A stretch of DNA of 64,000 nucleotides from Leishmania martiniquensis (taxonomy: Eukaryota > Euglenozoa > Kinetoplastea > Trypanosomatida > Trypanosomatidae): NCBI RefSeq assembly GCF_017916325.1, contig NC_090164.1, positions 787,501-851,500 on the forward strand, given 5' to 3'. The stretch's first letter is position 1, and each line of letters opens with the position of its first letter. Below the pieces are notes generated by a model. That model worked only from the letters and a program-made list of their open reading frames with translations. It had not been told where the DNA came from and did not search any database. The translations under genes were made by a program, and so were the position numbers. Positions 18,418-28,883 of the stretch are shown piece by piece.

Positions 18418-19169
18418 GGTGTTTCTGCGACAAAAAGGATTACGAGGTGGGCAGATATTGAATGTGTATTTATGTGTGCGCGCTGTTGTACTGAGACCAG
18501 AGGAAGAGCGGCAGTATAGGGTGTAGAGCGCCTCCACTAAAGGGCAGAGACCTGACCACAGACACCGATCAACTCGTTGCTCCTTTACCGAACTGCCGGA
18601 ATGTTGCTTGCTCACTTCCTGCCCCCGCTGCGTGAGGTGACGGAGGTCTCGATGAGATGTCGCAGCGATGCGTTGGGTGCCGCGTATAAGCGTGTGCACC
18701 AGAGGGAAGGAGGGTGATGCACAACGGAAGAGGAAGAGAAGGGAGGGAGTGGGTCAGGCCGGAATGGTAGCAGGTGCGAGCGCCACCCATACACTGCGAG
18801 CCGACTCGCCCTCGAAGATGGCGCTGTACAGCAACGCGCAGTGAACTTCGATTCTCCTCTCACCACCCGAAGCCAATGCGTGGAGAGACGCGAATGGGGT
18901 CAGAAGAGGAGCGCTCAAGTGAGTCGAGCCCGCGAGAAGCCAGCGGCTCCATTGCTTTTCCTGTGCTGCTCGTCGCTTCCAGCAGATCGCCGATACACAC
19001 GCAAACACACACACATACACACATCTGCAGTAAAAGCGGGGAGGACATCGGTGGCGAACGCGGCTAAGCTGAGCCATGCACTTCTTCCTCTTCCAGAGGC
19101 AATGGATGCGTCTCTCCACTGCTACCCATGGCCCGCTTGGTCCCTCTTGAGTCATCGAAACTGCATCGT
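18418..19169. other. Spacer between zinc-finger and large helical-protein genes
   Basis: No gene seen. A CA run is at about 19003-19022. It holds the probable 3' UTR of the upstream gene. Confidence 0.45.
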
Positions 19170-22100
19170 TCAGAACCGCCGCACGGTACCCACGTAATTC
19201 ATCCACGACTCGAGATCAGCAGCCCCTGGCGAGGGCCATTTCGCTATGGTGGTATCGTTCTGACTGCACCTCGTCACTGTGGCCTCAGCGCTGGCGCGCC
19301 GAGACGTGCGCAACAGCTCTGTCGCAGAGATCGCGGATGATGGTAGCAGACACCGCCGTTTCGCAAATCGGGCGAGCACTGGGGTGGTTGACAAGACGGC
19401 TGCGCTTGGTATACATAAGAGCTGCTGAGGAGGAGCGTCACGCCGAGTGCCGCCTCCACTCCCCATCTCGGTCGTTGCGGCGCGGCGCCACAGGGCTGGG
19501 GGGTATTGCTGGTAGAGCATCGCCCACTTGCGACTGAGTCTGTGCCACACCTCAGGGGAAAGGGACAGAGACGACGCGGTGGTGGCGTCGGTGTGCCTCT
19601 GCTGTAGCCGTGTCAGTTGCTCCACTTCTAGCGCAATGTACACCACATCCGCTCTCCGCGCACGGCCGTGGAGCTGGATGGCCCACTTGAGCGCTAAAAC
19701 CACCCACTTCGCGCGATCTTGCGGTGTGGCGCGCTCGCTGAAGGTGAGCAGGAGAGCGCGATAATAAGACATGAATGAGGGATGCTCGCCTTCCTGCAGG
19801 ATCAGGAGGAGCTGATAGATGACTCGAGAAGAGAAGACTGAGGAGAGCGGCGTGGGGCGGTGTGCGGAGAGCTCGTGTGGCGACCCGCTCGATGATGCGG
19901 GGCCGCCCCAACTTCCATCCAACGGCTCGACCTCATCCCCGTACACGAGCGAAGTGGTCGGGGCGCCTTCTCGCGATGGCGCACGCTCGAGGGTCCGTAG
20001 TGTGACGGGCCTCGACGGAGGCCACCTGGTGGCGCGGGGGCTGCCTTGCGCCTTTTCTGCGTCCCCTGAGTCGGTCTCTAACCCGTCTTGCCCTTGGGCT
20101 CCTTCTTCCTCCTCCGCGATGTACGGAGCCACGCAGCGCTCCCACTCGGTGCGCCAGTAGACGGAGCGGCGGGCGTGCAGGAGGCGCACAAAAAGTTCCT
20201 CCTCCGGCGTTGGTGTGAGTAGCCCGTTTTTGCGCAAGGACTGCAGCACCATGTCGAAGTTTGGAAGTCCGCAGCGGGCGTAGGCGCAGAGGCACTGAAA
20301 GATGTCGGTATGCCCAGGGGAGAGGGCCGGTGCTGTATCCCTGAGGCAGAGCTGCAAGCACCACATCGCCAGATCGGCATCGACCTCATCGCTGGCAAGC
20401 CGAGCCGCTTCGCGAGCAACAGACAGCGTTGCCAGCGCACTAGCAAGGATGGGCACAGTCGCTTGACGACGGCGAAGAGAGGACAACCAGCTAACAGCTC
20501 GCCGGCGCTGACCCGATTGCTGAAGGTACCGAAGGTACCAGGCGAGAAGTGCGTCGAGCTGCGGCAGCGACTGCGCTGAGGGGTTACCAATTGGAGGCAG
20601 AGGAGCGGCAATGCGGCAAGCAGCAGCTACCTTCGAAGAGCGCGCCCACTCCTCCAGGCACGCATCCACCCATAGCGTAGCCCACTCCGCAATGTCGTGC
20701 TGGCGAGCCACCACGGCGGTGCGTAGCAGCATCAGGAGAGCGGGGACGGTCAGTAGCACAGGAGCGGATGCGGTCGGCTTCGCAGAGGTCGCAGCTCTCG
20801 TGGAAATGCAATGATGCTCCTCTCCCGCCCTGCCCTCGACTTCACCATCGTATTGTGGCCGTCGTTGGCAAGCCAAGGGAGTGCTCACCGCTACTTCCTC
20901 CTCCTCAAGCCAGTAGCAGAAGGCCTGGGCGTAGACAGACGAGTGCACGGCGGTCCAGTCCCCGCACGCGTCCGTGTAGCGGTAGCTTGCTCTCTGCAGG
21001 GACGTGCGGAGAAAGTCTTCGGCGTCGACGGCGTCGATGCGAAGGCGACGCAACGCCGTCAGAGCCAAGTAGCGCCAACGCTCTTGTTCAGAGGCCTCCC
21101 CGGGCGTCGTGTGTGATAACGCTGTTGCTGGTGAGGCGACGGCTGCGGCACACGTTGACGCATTTCGTGTCCCTGCGGCGATGCCGTTGAGGCAGTCTGC
21201 TGGCGGACCTCCCACATCACGGCTCTGCCGTGAAACCCTTTCGCCTGAGGTGTCGGTGCGGCGGTCAACATCTGCCGCTCTTGATGCTAGGCAACCTCCC
21301 CAACCGTGAGAGAGTAGAACACGCACGCACTGCGCATACACATACAGTGTTGTCAGCAAGCTCGAGGAAGCGACAGCGCTCGCCTCGGTCGGCGAAGCGT
21401 GTGCGTCTTGGGGCAGACAAAGATGCAGCGTCGTCAGGTCGGCCGCTTGACCAGCGGCGTCGATAATGAAGTCGGGAATGGAGCAAGAATCCCTGAGAAC
21501 AACAGAGGGCAAGGCCACTTCTGCTAATTCGAGGGCGGCCTTGCTCGGTAGAGACGGCCCGGAGGCGGCAGCCGGCTGTCCGTACCGATCGCCGTCGCTG
21601 ACGCAGCGCCCAAGAAGTAGTGTGTCCGCGTAGAGTGCACAGCACCGGCTATGCAGGCCGACAGCATACCCAACGCGGCACGCTGCTGTCACGAGACGGT
21701 GGCGCTGCTTTTCGTTGAGTGCACGTAGCCGATGGGGGTCCTGCGCTAGACGGTCGAGGACCTCTTGAATCTCGCGCACCGCCGTTGCACTGACGCCGGG
21801 GCCGCGCCGAGGGGACGCGCGATGGGGGTCGCGGGCGGCGGTGTCAAGGTCCTCAGCCGCGTTGTCCACGGCTGTGGGCAGGAAAGATGTCGTTAGTCCC
21901 GCACTCATCGATGCAGGGCAGAGGAGAGGAATACGGCCGCATAAGAATTCATGCCGCTGCAAAATGGCATACATCTGGTCCACCGTCCAGGCAGGCCTAA
22001 GGGGCGCCACCGTTGGCGAAGGGGGGAAGATGAGTGTTCCCGCGGTCGAGGAAGCGGCGGCGCTGGCTGGGGAGTAGGCGCTCGCGTCTTCAGCGGCCAC

Positions 22101-22322
22101 AGATGTCGCCTCTGCGATGACGTCCGTTTCGGTTTGAGCGCCTTGGCGACTATACCCGACTTCGGCGTGGAGTGCGTGCGACGCAGCCCGCTGCGATGCT
22201 GCTACAGCACCGGCTACGGCGCCTACAATATGTGCATGTGTAGCCGCGATATAACGCCGTGGAAGGCAAAGCCTGCGAATCAAGCGAAGGCAGGGGGTGT
22301 GAAATGACACCAAAAAGTGCAT
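19170..22322 (-). CDS. Large hypothetical protein, possibly mitochondrial helical-repeat
   Basis: From the first ATG (MHFLVSFHTPCLRLIRRL) it has 1050 residues; the four codons before it begin with TTG. The N-terminus is rich in Arg, Ser and hydrophobic residues and free of acidic ones for about 50 residues, as in kinetoplastid mitochondrial import signals. Much of the rest is predicted helical with Leu/Ala-rich pairs, interspersed by low-complexity Ser/Ala/Thr segments. Regions such as LDALLAWYLRYLQQSGQRRR and WCLQLCLRDTAPALSPGHTD recall degenerate pentatricopeptide-like or HEAT-like repeats, which are common in kinetoplast RNA-processing and ribosomal factors. I do not recognise a specific family. 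Confidence 0.75.
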   Translation of the reverse strand: MHFLVSFHTPCLRLIRRLCLPRRYIAATHAHIVGAVAGAVAASQRAASHALHAEVGYSRQGAQTETDVIAEATSVAAEDASAYSPASAAASSTAGTLIFPPSPTVAPLRPAWTVDQMYAILQRHEFLCGRIPLLCPASMSAGLTTSFLPTAVDNAAEDLDTAARDPHRASPRRGPGVSATAVREIQEVLDRLAQDPHRLRALNEKQRHRLVTAACRVGYAVGLHSRCCALYADTLLLGRCVSDGDRYGQPAAASGPSLPSKAALELAEVALPSVVLRDSCSIPDFIIDAAGQAADLTTLHLCLPQDAHASPTEASAVASSSLLTTLYVYAQCVRVLLSHGWGGCLASRAADVDRRTDTSGERVSRQSRDVGGPPADCLNGIAAGTRNASTCAAAVASPATALSHTTPGEASEQERWRYLALTALRRLRIDAVDAEDFLRTSLQRASYRYTDACGDWTAVHSSVYAQAFCYWLEEEEVAVSTPLACQRRPQYDGEVEGRAGEEHHCISTRAATSAKPTASAPVLLTVPALLMLLRTAVVARQHDIAEWATLWVDACLEEWARSSKVAAACRIAAPLPPIGNPSAQSLPQLDALLAWYLRYLQQSGQRRRAVSWLSSLRRRQATVPILASALATLSVAREAARLASDEVDADLAMWCLQLCLRDTAPALSPGHTDIFQCLCAYARCGLPNFDMVLQSLRKNGLLTPTPEEELFVRLLHARRSVYWRTEWERCVAPYIAEEEEGAQGQDGLETDSGDAEKAQGSPRATRWPPSRPVTLRTLERAPSREGAPTTSLVYGDEVEPLDGSWGGPASSSGSPHELSAHRPTPLSSVFSSRVIYQLLLILQEGEHPSFMSYYRALLLTFSERATPQDRAKWVVLALKWAIQLHGRARRADVVYIALEVEQLTRLQQRHTDATTASSLSLSPEVWHRLSRKWAMLYQQYPPALWRRAATTEMGSGGGTRRDAPPQQLLCIPSAAVLSTTPVLARFAKRRCLLPSSAISATELLRTSRRASAEATVTRCSQNDTTIAKWPSPGAADLESWMNYVGTVRRF

Positions 22323-24088
22323 ACCTTTTTTCAATAGTTGTGGTTACGTAGCTGCTGTCGCTCGGCTCTCTCTCGTTTTGTGAGTGAGTGGGGTGGATGG
22401 GCCGAGAGGGTTGAACAGTGTCAGTCCCTTTTTGCCGTCAGGTGTGTCTTTCCGCGCACGAATGACTCACATGATATCGAGTGTTTGATGAAGAGGAGCT
22501 GGATGCGGAGGACAGCGACTCGCTGGCAAGCGTGCACACTCGGCAGCCGACAGCGTGCGGGTGTGAGCGCATGCAGAGGGGCACAAGGACGAACAAGTGT
22601 GTGCCCCTCCACCGTACCTTGCCAAGGACGTACAGATATAAGAAGCCAAGAGGGCTTGCCGTACAAGGGGCACTCGTGTCGAAATGTCGGCCAGCGCCGC
22701 TTCTGCCGCTCTGAGCAATACAAAAAAACCTGAGTGATGTGCGCAAGTCTCAGAGAGAGAGAGAGACAGAGAGAGAGACAGAGAGCCGAGACGAGCGAAA
22801 TCAGCTGCCTCTGTGTGCATAGATCCACCGAGGAGACACCTATGCTGAGGAGACCTTGGCGAAATGCGAAGAAGGTTGGGTCGGAGACAGGGAGTTACAC
22901 GGGCGGTGGTGCGTAGGGGGAGAAGGAGGAGGAGGAGGAGGGGGGGGGGTGTCTTCGCAGAGTCACATGCGCCATATCGTGCTTCAGTTCATCCAAAAAA
23001 AAATTCTTCAAGGAAAGCAAAGACTTGGAAACAGTGCTGCTTCCGTGTGTGGAAGAGTTCGCACGTCCATGCCTCTGCGTGCTTTGCTGCCGTAGCGGAC
23101 GCAGGCAGCGTTTCCCTCTTTCTTTTTTTTCTTCCCCTTTGTTCATCCTTGGTTGCCTTCAACGTGCTCGCTGTGGTGGGAAGAACTCATGGTGGGGACA
23201 AACACGCACTCACTAACGCCCAAAACGTAGTTGCCTTCGCTACACATTCTCGTGCGAAAGAGTTCGCGGAGCGCACACGCACACAGACACCCGTCCTCGC
23301 CACCCACTTTCTTCCTCCATCTTCTGCACAGGCACGCGTAGGCACGCCCGCTCATGGAGGTGTAGCGTAAAGCCACTGCATAAGATGGGGCAGGAGAAAA
23401 GGCAATGGCACCAGCCATGACGGTCACACACACACACACTCCGAAAAGCAGCCCCAGGTGCGGGTGGAGGAAAGAGAAGACAAAAGAGAAAGCCGAGCGT
23501 ATCGCCCACTGTCCTACGAAAAATACGTGGCGAAAGGGGGAGGGGAGGAGAAGGCGGCAGATGAAGAGAGGGAGCAGTCGGGAGATTCCGTGAGCCGAGG
23601 GTTACAAGCAGGAGTCGGAGCGCCGGTGAAAAGGCGCCAAAAAGCGTCAGAGAGAGGAGAGGAGAGGGAGGGGGGGGGAGCGGGAGGGGAGAGAGAGAGC
23701 CCATCTCGGGAATGCCTAATCCTCATGATATGACTAAAGTCACTACACGTGCCACCATTGCCGCAAGAGCAGCGAAAAAAAAAGGGAAAGGGAAAGGGGA
23801 ACTAAACGTGACGGCGGCTAGCGAGCGAAGGAAGCGAACGACATCGCGCGAACAGTAAAAAGAGAAGGCGAAGCGGTGAAGCACCCGGCAAGGAGGAGGT
23901 GACACATCCCATACGTATACATCTAGAGACACGTATACATAACACAAGGCGCACCCATCAAGTCTTCGACAGTATCTCTCTCTACATATTTAGAAAGAGG
24001 AGTCATATAGGGTGAGAGAGGGCGGAGGCGCGGACAAACCGCGTCCACCTCTCTCCCCCTCCCAACCCCAAACAAGGGGGGCCACCGG
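22323..24088. other. Spacer with GA and GGA microsatellites
   Basis: No convincing gene in about 1.8 kb. A GA-rich run lies at about 22749-22785, an AGG run with G9 at about 22919-22950, an A9 run at 22996-23004, CA at 23426-23440, and further G-runs near 23670. Purine on the plus strand is pyrimidine in the sense of transcription, so several of these can act as splice-acceptor tracts. Confidence 0.5.
22749..22787. repeat. (GA)n-rich tract
   Basis: Runs of AGAGAGAGAG interrupted by ACAG are read directly; in the minus sense it is a CT polypyrimidine tract. Confidence 0.8.
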
Positions 24089-25282
24089 CTACAAGTCGTC
24101 TTCCTCGTCTCCCATCTCGTATGTGACGTCGTCAGCGTACGTTTTTGGTGTCATGGGTGCCGTGTTGCGCACGCCTCGCACCCCATTCGGTGTGAAGGGC
24201 CGCCCTTGGTAGCTCGCCACACGAGGCCCACCAAAGCTTCTGCCTAAACCACGCAGCGCCCCACATGATGAGCCGATGGCTCGCCTTCGTCGCTCCTCGG
24301 CTGCCCTGGATTGCTGGCTTGTCCTCGTCTTGCCCACTCTGGCAGCACCAGAAAGGCTGTTCACTGTTCCATGGACATTTTCGCCGCAGCAACCATTGCG
24401 ATCGCTCTCGGCGGGCTCTGCCACAAAGGGCTTCGCCAATGGGGTCTCCAGCCAATGATGCTCCAGCCGTAGCGGTGCCCGACTCCTTCGACGTGCCTCC
24501 TCCTCGTCCTTCCGCAGCTGTGCCCAGTACTCAGGATCTTGGTAGCCCTTGCCACGGGCCTCTACCGCGCGCCAAACGCGATTGTTGCGCTCATGTAGGT
24601 AGACAACAAAGGCGAGGCCGGACCACAGGAAGGCGTGCCGCACCACTGCGCGAGCGAAGACGCGGCGCTGCCGCTGCGCTGCTTGGTGAATTTCCTCTGA
24701 TGTGAAGCCGGTAGTGTACGGGTTGCGGTAGTCTGAGTCGTATGGGCGGTAGAAGTGCCAGGTGGAGAAGTTGGTTTGCCTGCTCCCCTGCCCATAACCG
24801 GCGGATGAAGACTTGAAGGCTTGCTGGAACTCCTCGCCAAGACCGTCGCCGTAGGTGCGATAATGTGAACTGGTGCTACCATGCGTTTCCGATGCGCGCT
24901 GGTGGCTTCCGTAGTTGTTTGAGTTCGTTCCGGCGTACATGTCATGCCAGTAGGCGCGGTGCGAGCGCATGTCATTGCTCCACTGTGCATGCGGGTGTGC
25001 GTAGAAGCCGCTAGCGCCGCCCCCACCACCACCACTCTCGCTGGCAGCCGATGCCTTGCTGCCCTTTTTTCCCGCCCCGCGCTCTTGCAGAAGCGCCTCG
25101 TAGGCAGCCTGAAGCCTTCGAAAGCTGTCTGGGTCACCTCCAGCGTCGGGGTGGGCGGCTAGCGCCCTTTCTCGAAACGCCCTCTTGATCTCTGCCGGCG
25201 TGCAGGACTGACCATCCTGAAGGCCGAGCACCTGCCGCGCAGAGACGAAATGCTGCCGCAAAGCGCGTCCACGAGCAAGCAT
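24089..25282 (-). CDS. J-domain protein with one membrane segment
   Basis: I choose the ATG at MLARGRALRQHFVSAR, giving 397 residues. A J domain spans about residues 15-68 with the HPD tripeptide at 44-46 (AAHPDAGGDPDSF). A Gly/Ser-rich linker, a Tyr-rich region with several HxxY pieces, and one likely membrane segment near 212-229 (VVRHAFLWSGLAFVVYLH) follow; the C-terminus is acidic. J proteins recruit HSP70; the basic N-terminus suggests mitochondria. An earlier ATG 156 bp upstream would add a signal-like MGLQSFLLLFSASLF, but a strong TTTTTT/CTGTCTGTCCTCTC...CAG tract lies between the two ATGs in the transcribed sense, so splicing probably removes it. Confidence 0.75.
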   Translation of the reverse strand: MLARGRALRQHFVSARQVLGLQDGQSCTPAEIKRAFRERALAAHPDAGGDPDSFRRLQAAYEALLQERGAGKKGSKASAASESGGGGGGASGFYAHPHAQWSNDMRSHRAYWHDMYAGTNSNNYGSHQRASETHGSTSSHYRTYGDGLGEEFQQAFKSSSAGYGQGSRQTNFSTWHFYRPYDSDYRNPYTTGFTSEEIHQAAQRQRRVFARAVVRHAFLWSGLAFVVYLHERNNRVWRAVEARGKGYQDPEYWAQLRKDEEEARRRSRAPLRLEHHWLETPLAKPFVAEPAESDRNGCCGENVHGTVNSLSGAARVGKTRTSQQSRAAEERRRRAIGSSCGALRGLGRSFGGPRVASYQGRPFTPNGVRGVRNTAPMTPKTYADDVTYEMGDEEDDL

Positions 25283-25985
25283 GCAGAGACTGTTCAGCAG
25301 CGCCGAGTACACGCGTGAAAGTGTATGTGTCGCTTGAGTCGTATGGCTGTGAGAGAGCGACTCCTGTGACGGTGCATGAGAGGACAGACAGACGAACAGC
25401 GAAGCGGAGAACAACAACAAAAAACTCTGAAGACCCATCACAGAGCACATGCAGAGAGGGGGAGAGAGAGGTGGGTAGGTAGTGTGCTGTCCTGTCAAGT
25501 TGTTCGCACCACGCGCACACCACACACCTCCATGAACATGGGGCATTCTGTCTCGTGTTCCGTGCCCGTGACGTACGCAGTGAGCCGTCCTTTCTCTATG
25601 CATGCAGTCGCTCAAGTGCTGGCATACGTGCGCATCAAGAGGTGTTTCGGCGCGGTGCTGAAGGCTGAAAGAGCAAGGATTCACACACACACACACACGC
25701 ACTCACACTTACAGACAGAGAATCACCCGCCTTGGTTTAGGCCCAGCTGATGCTGTATTTGTCCTATCACCGCCTGTACATACAGAGCGACAGACGCACA
25801 GACGCCCGCATCTCACTCTGTTGCGCTGATCTAACAATCACGCCACAGCACAGTGCAACACAAGGGAGGGGGGCTGACCAAGAGGCGCACGCGCAGACGA
25901 AGCAGCAGCGCCACGAATCGCCGCGCACATACACACCAGGCACCGTTAGCGAAACACAGGGTACGCATCGCGGGAAGTGCATTTC
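25283..25985. other. Spacer with CA repeat and probable splice acceptor
   Basis: In the minus sense the first 150 bp upstream of 25282 are T/C-rich (TTTTTTGTTGTTGTTCTCC...CTGTCTGTCCTCTC) and end in CAG, a good trans-splice acceptor for the J-domain gene. A CA run occurs at about 25683-25700. No gene seen. Confidence 0.5.
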
Positions 25986-27332
25986 TCACGAAGGCAGGGA
26001 GGACGGGTTGTTTGACTCGGGTAGCCGTTCCTCCAACCGGCGGATCTTCACTGCTCCGCGACCGCCGCCTTTGTACGCCTCCTCCAACACCTCGACCGTC
26101 CGCGTAAAGTGCCCCTCACGCTTCAGGTCTCCGGTGTGCTCTGCAAAATCGGCGGCGGACGGGTACATGAGACGCACCAGCTTCTCCTCAGGCTTCAAGA
26201 AGTTGCGAGCGTAGAAGTGGCAGCGATAGTGGGAGCTTTTGCTCTTGTCATCTCGGAAAGGGGCACCGCAGTGCGGACACCGGTGCCGCGCCGCCGCTGT
26301 GTTGCGAGGTGGGAAGATAGAGTTCAGAAAGCTTCGTAGCGTCCGTTCCACCGTGTCTGGGGTGCGCACCCCACGCTCGAAAGAGCGCAGCGCGGCGTTC
26401 TTCGCGCTCGCTACTGATGCTTGCTGCCCACTTTTTCCTCTCGACTCCAATCCTGTTAGGTTCGCCGTTGGGGCGGTGGTCATCACTGCTGCGCTGACGC
26501 GGGCAGCGTTGTCAATGATGTGTTGCACATTCATCCCCCACACATCGGCACCGTTCGCGCCGCCACTGCTGCCATTCGCCTTCGCTGTGAAACTGCCGGA
26601 GGCGTCCTGTTGCACCTGATGCTCGTCCGCTGACTCCGCTTCGCGAGTGCGTTGTAAGCGGTGCTGGAGGTACTCTTGAAGGCGGCGGTGCACGTCGCTG
26701 CTGAATGTGCTCTGCGTGATCCACGAGTCTAGCAGGGCGAGGAAGAGATGCCGGTACTCGTCAACAGCGTCCGCCACCCAGTAGGACGTGGAAGGGGCGA
26801 ACAGTGGGAAGTAATAGGCAACGAGCTGCGGCAGCTCTTTTCCGACCGCCTCGTGCACTGCTACCGCGGCGTCGGCGCAGACGCCCTTTACGAGGGCGTC
26901 CAGGGCGCAAAAAGCGAGGTACACATCCTGCACGGCCGCGTGAGCTTGGTAGGTGCGCACGCGATCTAGCGCCGACCCACGGGGCGCGATCATTGAGGAG
27001 ATAGCGTTCGTGGCGGCGCTGCTGCTGGATGTGGATGCGGCAGCAGCTGCCGTGGCGCGCGCAAGCTCGTCGCTCAGTTCCCGGAGCCGGGTCGCTGTGT
27101 CCTTGATGTGGTTCTGAATCGTGAGCCACGCACTCTCCACCCAGCCAGGGTGGTCATTTACCGCCCATACGATGCCATCAAGCAGAAACTGCGTGCGAGG
27201 TATCATAGGCGGCACACGGATGAAGGGGTGCTGCCGTGAGGCTACCGCGTACGAGGGTGTACGTAGCCGGCTCGCGAGAAAAAACTGAAGTGAGATGCAC
27301 CACTCCTCCTTCCGCTGCGTGTTCGAGTCCAT
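25986..27332 (-). CDS. Pcf11-like protein: CID-type domain plus C2H2 zinc finger
   Basis: The protein has 448 residues from the first ATG; an internal ATG at 27206 (MIPRTQFLLDG) may be the true start because a T6 tract and AG lie between them. Residues about 45-225 are helical and contain FCALDALVKGV and a late LFLALLDSW, as in CTD-interacting domains of Pcf11/Nrd1 type. Residues 351-376 form a finger CPHCG...HYRCHFYARN with C-x2-C and H-x3-H, resembling the Pcf11 zinc module whose end reads H-x-D-x-H-F-x-x-N. Pcf11 couples RNA polymerase II termination to 3' end cleavage. In trypanosomatids, where polyadenylation and trans-splicing are coupled, a divergent version is expected. Call is tentative. 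Confidence 0.55.
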   Translation of the reverse strand: MDSNTQRKEEWCISLQFFLASRLRTPSYAVASRQHPFIRVPPMIPRTQFLLDGIVWAVNDHPGWVESAWLTIQNHIKDTATRLRELSDELARATAAAAASTSSSSAATNAISSMIAPRGSALDRVRTYQAHAAVQDVYLAFCALDALVKGVCADAAVAVHEAVGKELPQLVAYYFPLFAPSTSYWVADAVDEYRHLFLALLDSWITQSTFSSDVHRRLQEYLQHRLQRTREAESADEHQVQQDASGSFTAKANGSSGGANGADVWGMNVQHIIDNAARVSAAVMTTAPTANLTGLESRGKSGQQASVASAKNAALRSFERGVRTPDTVERTLRSFLNSIFPPRNTAAARHRCPHCGAPFRDDKSKSSHYRCHFYARNFLKPEEKLVRLMYPSAADFAEHTGDLKREGHFTRTVEVLEEAYKGGGRGAVKIRRLEERLPESNNPSSLPS

Positions 27333-28883
27333 GAACGCTTGTGAGCACCGTATTTATTGGCGATGGTGGTTGACTTAGGGCCGAAGAATATGCACCGAGT
27401 TGCGCGAAGAAGTAGCCCAAGGAAGTCTTACGGCGACAAAGCCCGCTTGCCGATGGCCGTTGGTCGGGCAGCCACTGACACAGGCATGTACACAAGTATG
27501 CTGTAGCTCGAGCTATACAGCTACGCTCGTCGAGTTGGGCCGGCAAACCAAGAGAGACGAAGAGAAATGCCTTCGATGGAGAAGGTCAGCGAGCGCTGTG
27601 AGTCCACAAGACACAAGTGGTCACACGACGGCCTGACCTCAAACGTCACCACCGCCAGACGAGATATTGTCCGCAAAGGCGATGCAGTGCGGCAACGGGA
27701 ACCGGAGGGGGGAGTACGGAGAAGAAGTGAGGAGAGGAGAGCGGCGAGGGGAGCCGCCATCAAGAGACACAGGGGCGCCTACCGAGGGAGAGTGGAGCCG
27801 GTGAGTGGATGAGATAAGGGCTCTGGGGCAATGGTCGCTGGAGATACGAGGACGCGCCCCACCACTCCAGGAGGCCGCCGAATAGGGTGCCTGAGGGTGC
27901 AGGCAACGCGCTAGAAGCGACGTTGGTGTACATCGTTGGGTCGCGCGAGCATTTGCGGCCGAAAGACGCGTAACGCCGAGATGCTCAGTAGATTCACCTT
28001 CTGTGCCCAATGCGGAGTCGTACCACATCCACATAAACATGTATATGCATGCTTCGCCCCTTGCATCCTCGTTCGACCATGAATACAGCGCGTATAATAC
28101 ACGCATACACAGCCACAGACCGCCCTGCCTCAGCGACGTCGCGCCGGCCGCCGAGTAGCCGCCCTCCTCCCCAGTGCTCGCTCGCCCCTCCCCCGCCTGC
28201 GTGCGGCGCGATCGACCGGCACCAGGCCAATGCCCTCGCACACCCTGGGCTCTGCGCTCGCGCCGAGGCGCCTCAAGCCGCGGCATTCCACCGTGCGGGG
28301 TGGTGGCCCCTCACATGGCCGTGCGGCGGCGCTCGCTGGTGCCATCCAGGGTGGGGAGGGGAGGGGAGGGGGCTCGCTGTCCTCGCCCTCCTTCTCCGCC
28401 CATGGCAGCAGACAAGACGGGTGGCGGGACGGCTCGCCCGCGTCTGCGCAGTCGCATCACCGCGTGCAAGATCCTGGCGTCGCACCAGGCGCGCTTCGGG
28501 CACCCACCATAGCAGACGCAGGCGGGGCGGCGGCGGTGCAACAGCGCCAGCGCAGTAGCAGGCCGCGCACCACCCCCGCTCCACGCCGCCAGCCCAGAAC
28601 TCCCCGCCGACGCCGAAGAGGGCGCGAACCGTACCCGAGGGCAGTGCGCAGGCCGTGCGTGGCGTCTACCCTGCCTCTCCCCTCCCCTCTCCCGCCCTAC
28701 ACACACACAGAGGAAGGGGGTGAGGAGGGAACTCTTCGATACGACGCACTGAGGTGGGTGACAGCATGAGAAGCGACGAGCGCCGACGAGGATAGAGGCC
28801 GTGAACATGAAGAACACGGCGGAAGAGATGCATGCAAGCCTACAGTAAGGAATGGGGAGGGGGGGAATGGTGGCACCGGTGCC
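27333..28883. other. GC-rich spacer without a convincing gene
   Basis: About 1.5 kb. Frames of 168-215 codons exist on both strands in the very GC-rich part (28130-28680) but they overlap each other and show no motif or plausible composition. A CA run is at about 28699-28711. Confidence 0.45.

Noticed and set aside
22749..22950. Possible CRISPR-like or satellite array
   Set aside because: Only simple GA and GGA microsatellites are present, with no spaced unique sequences.
27639..28817. Overlapping frames of 168-215 codons on both strands
   Set aside because: They overlap each other in GC-rich DNA, lack motifs and have skewed composition; no spliced start is evident.
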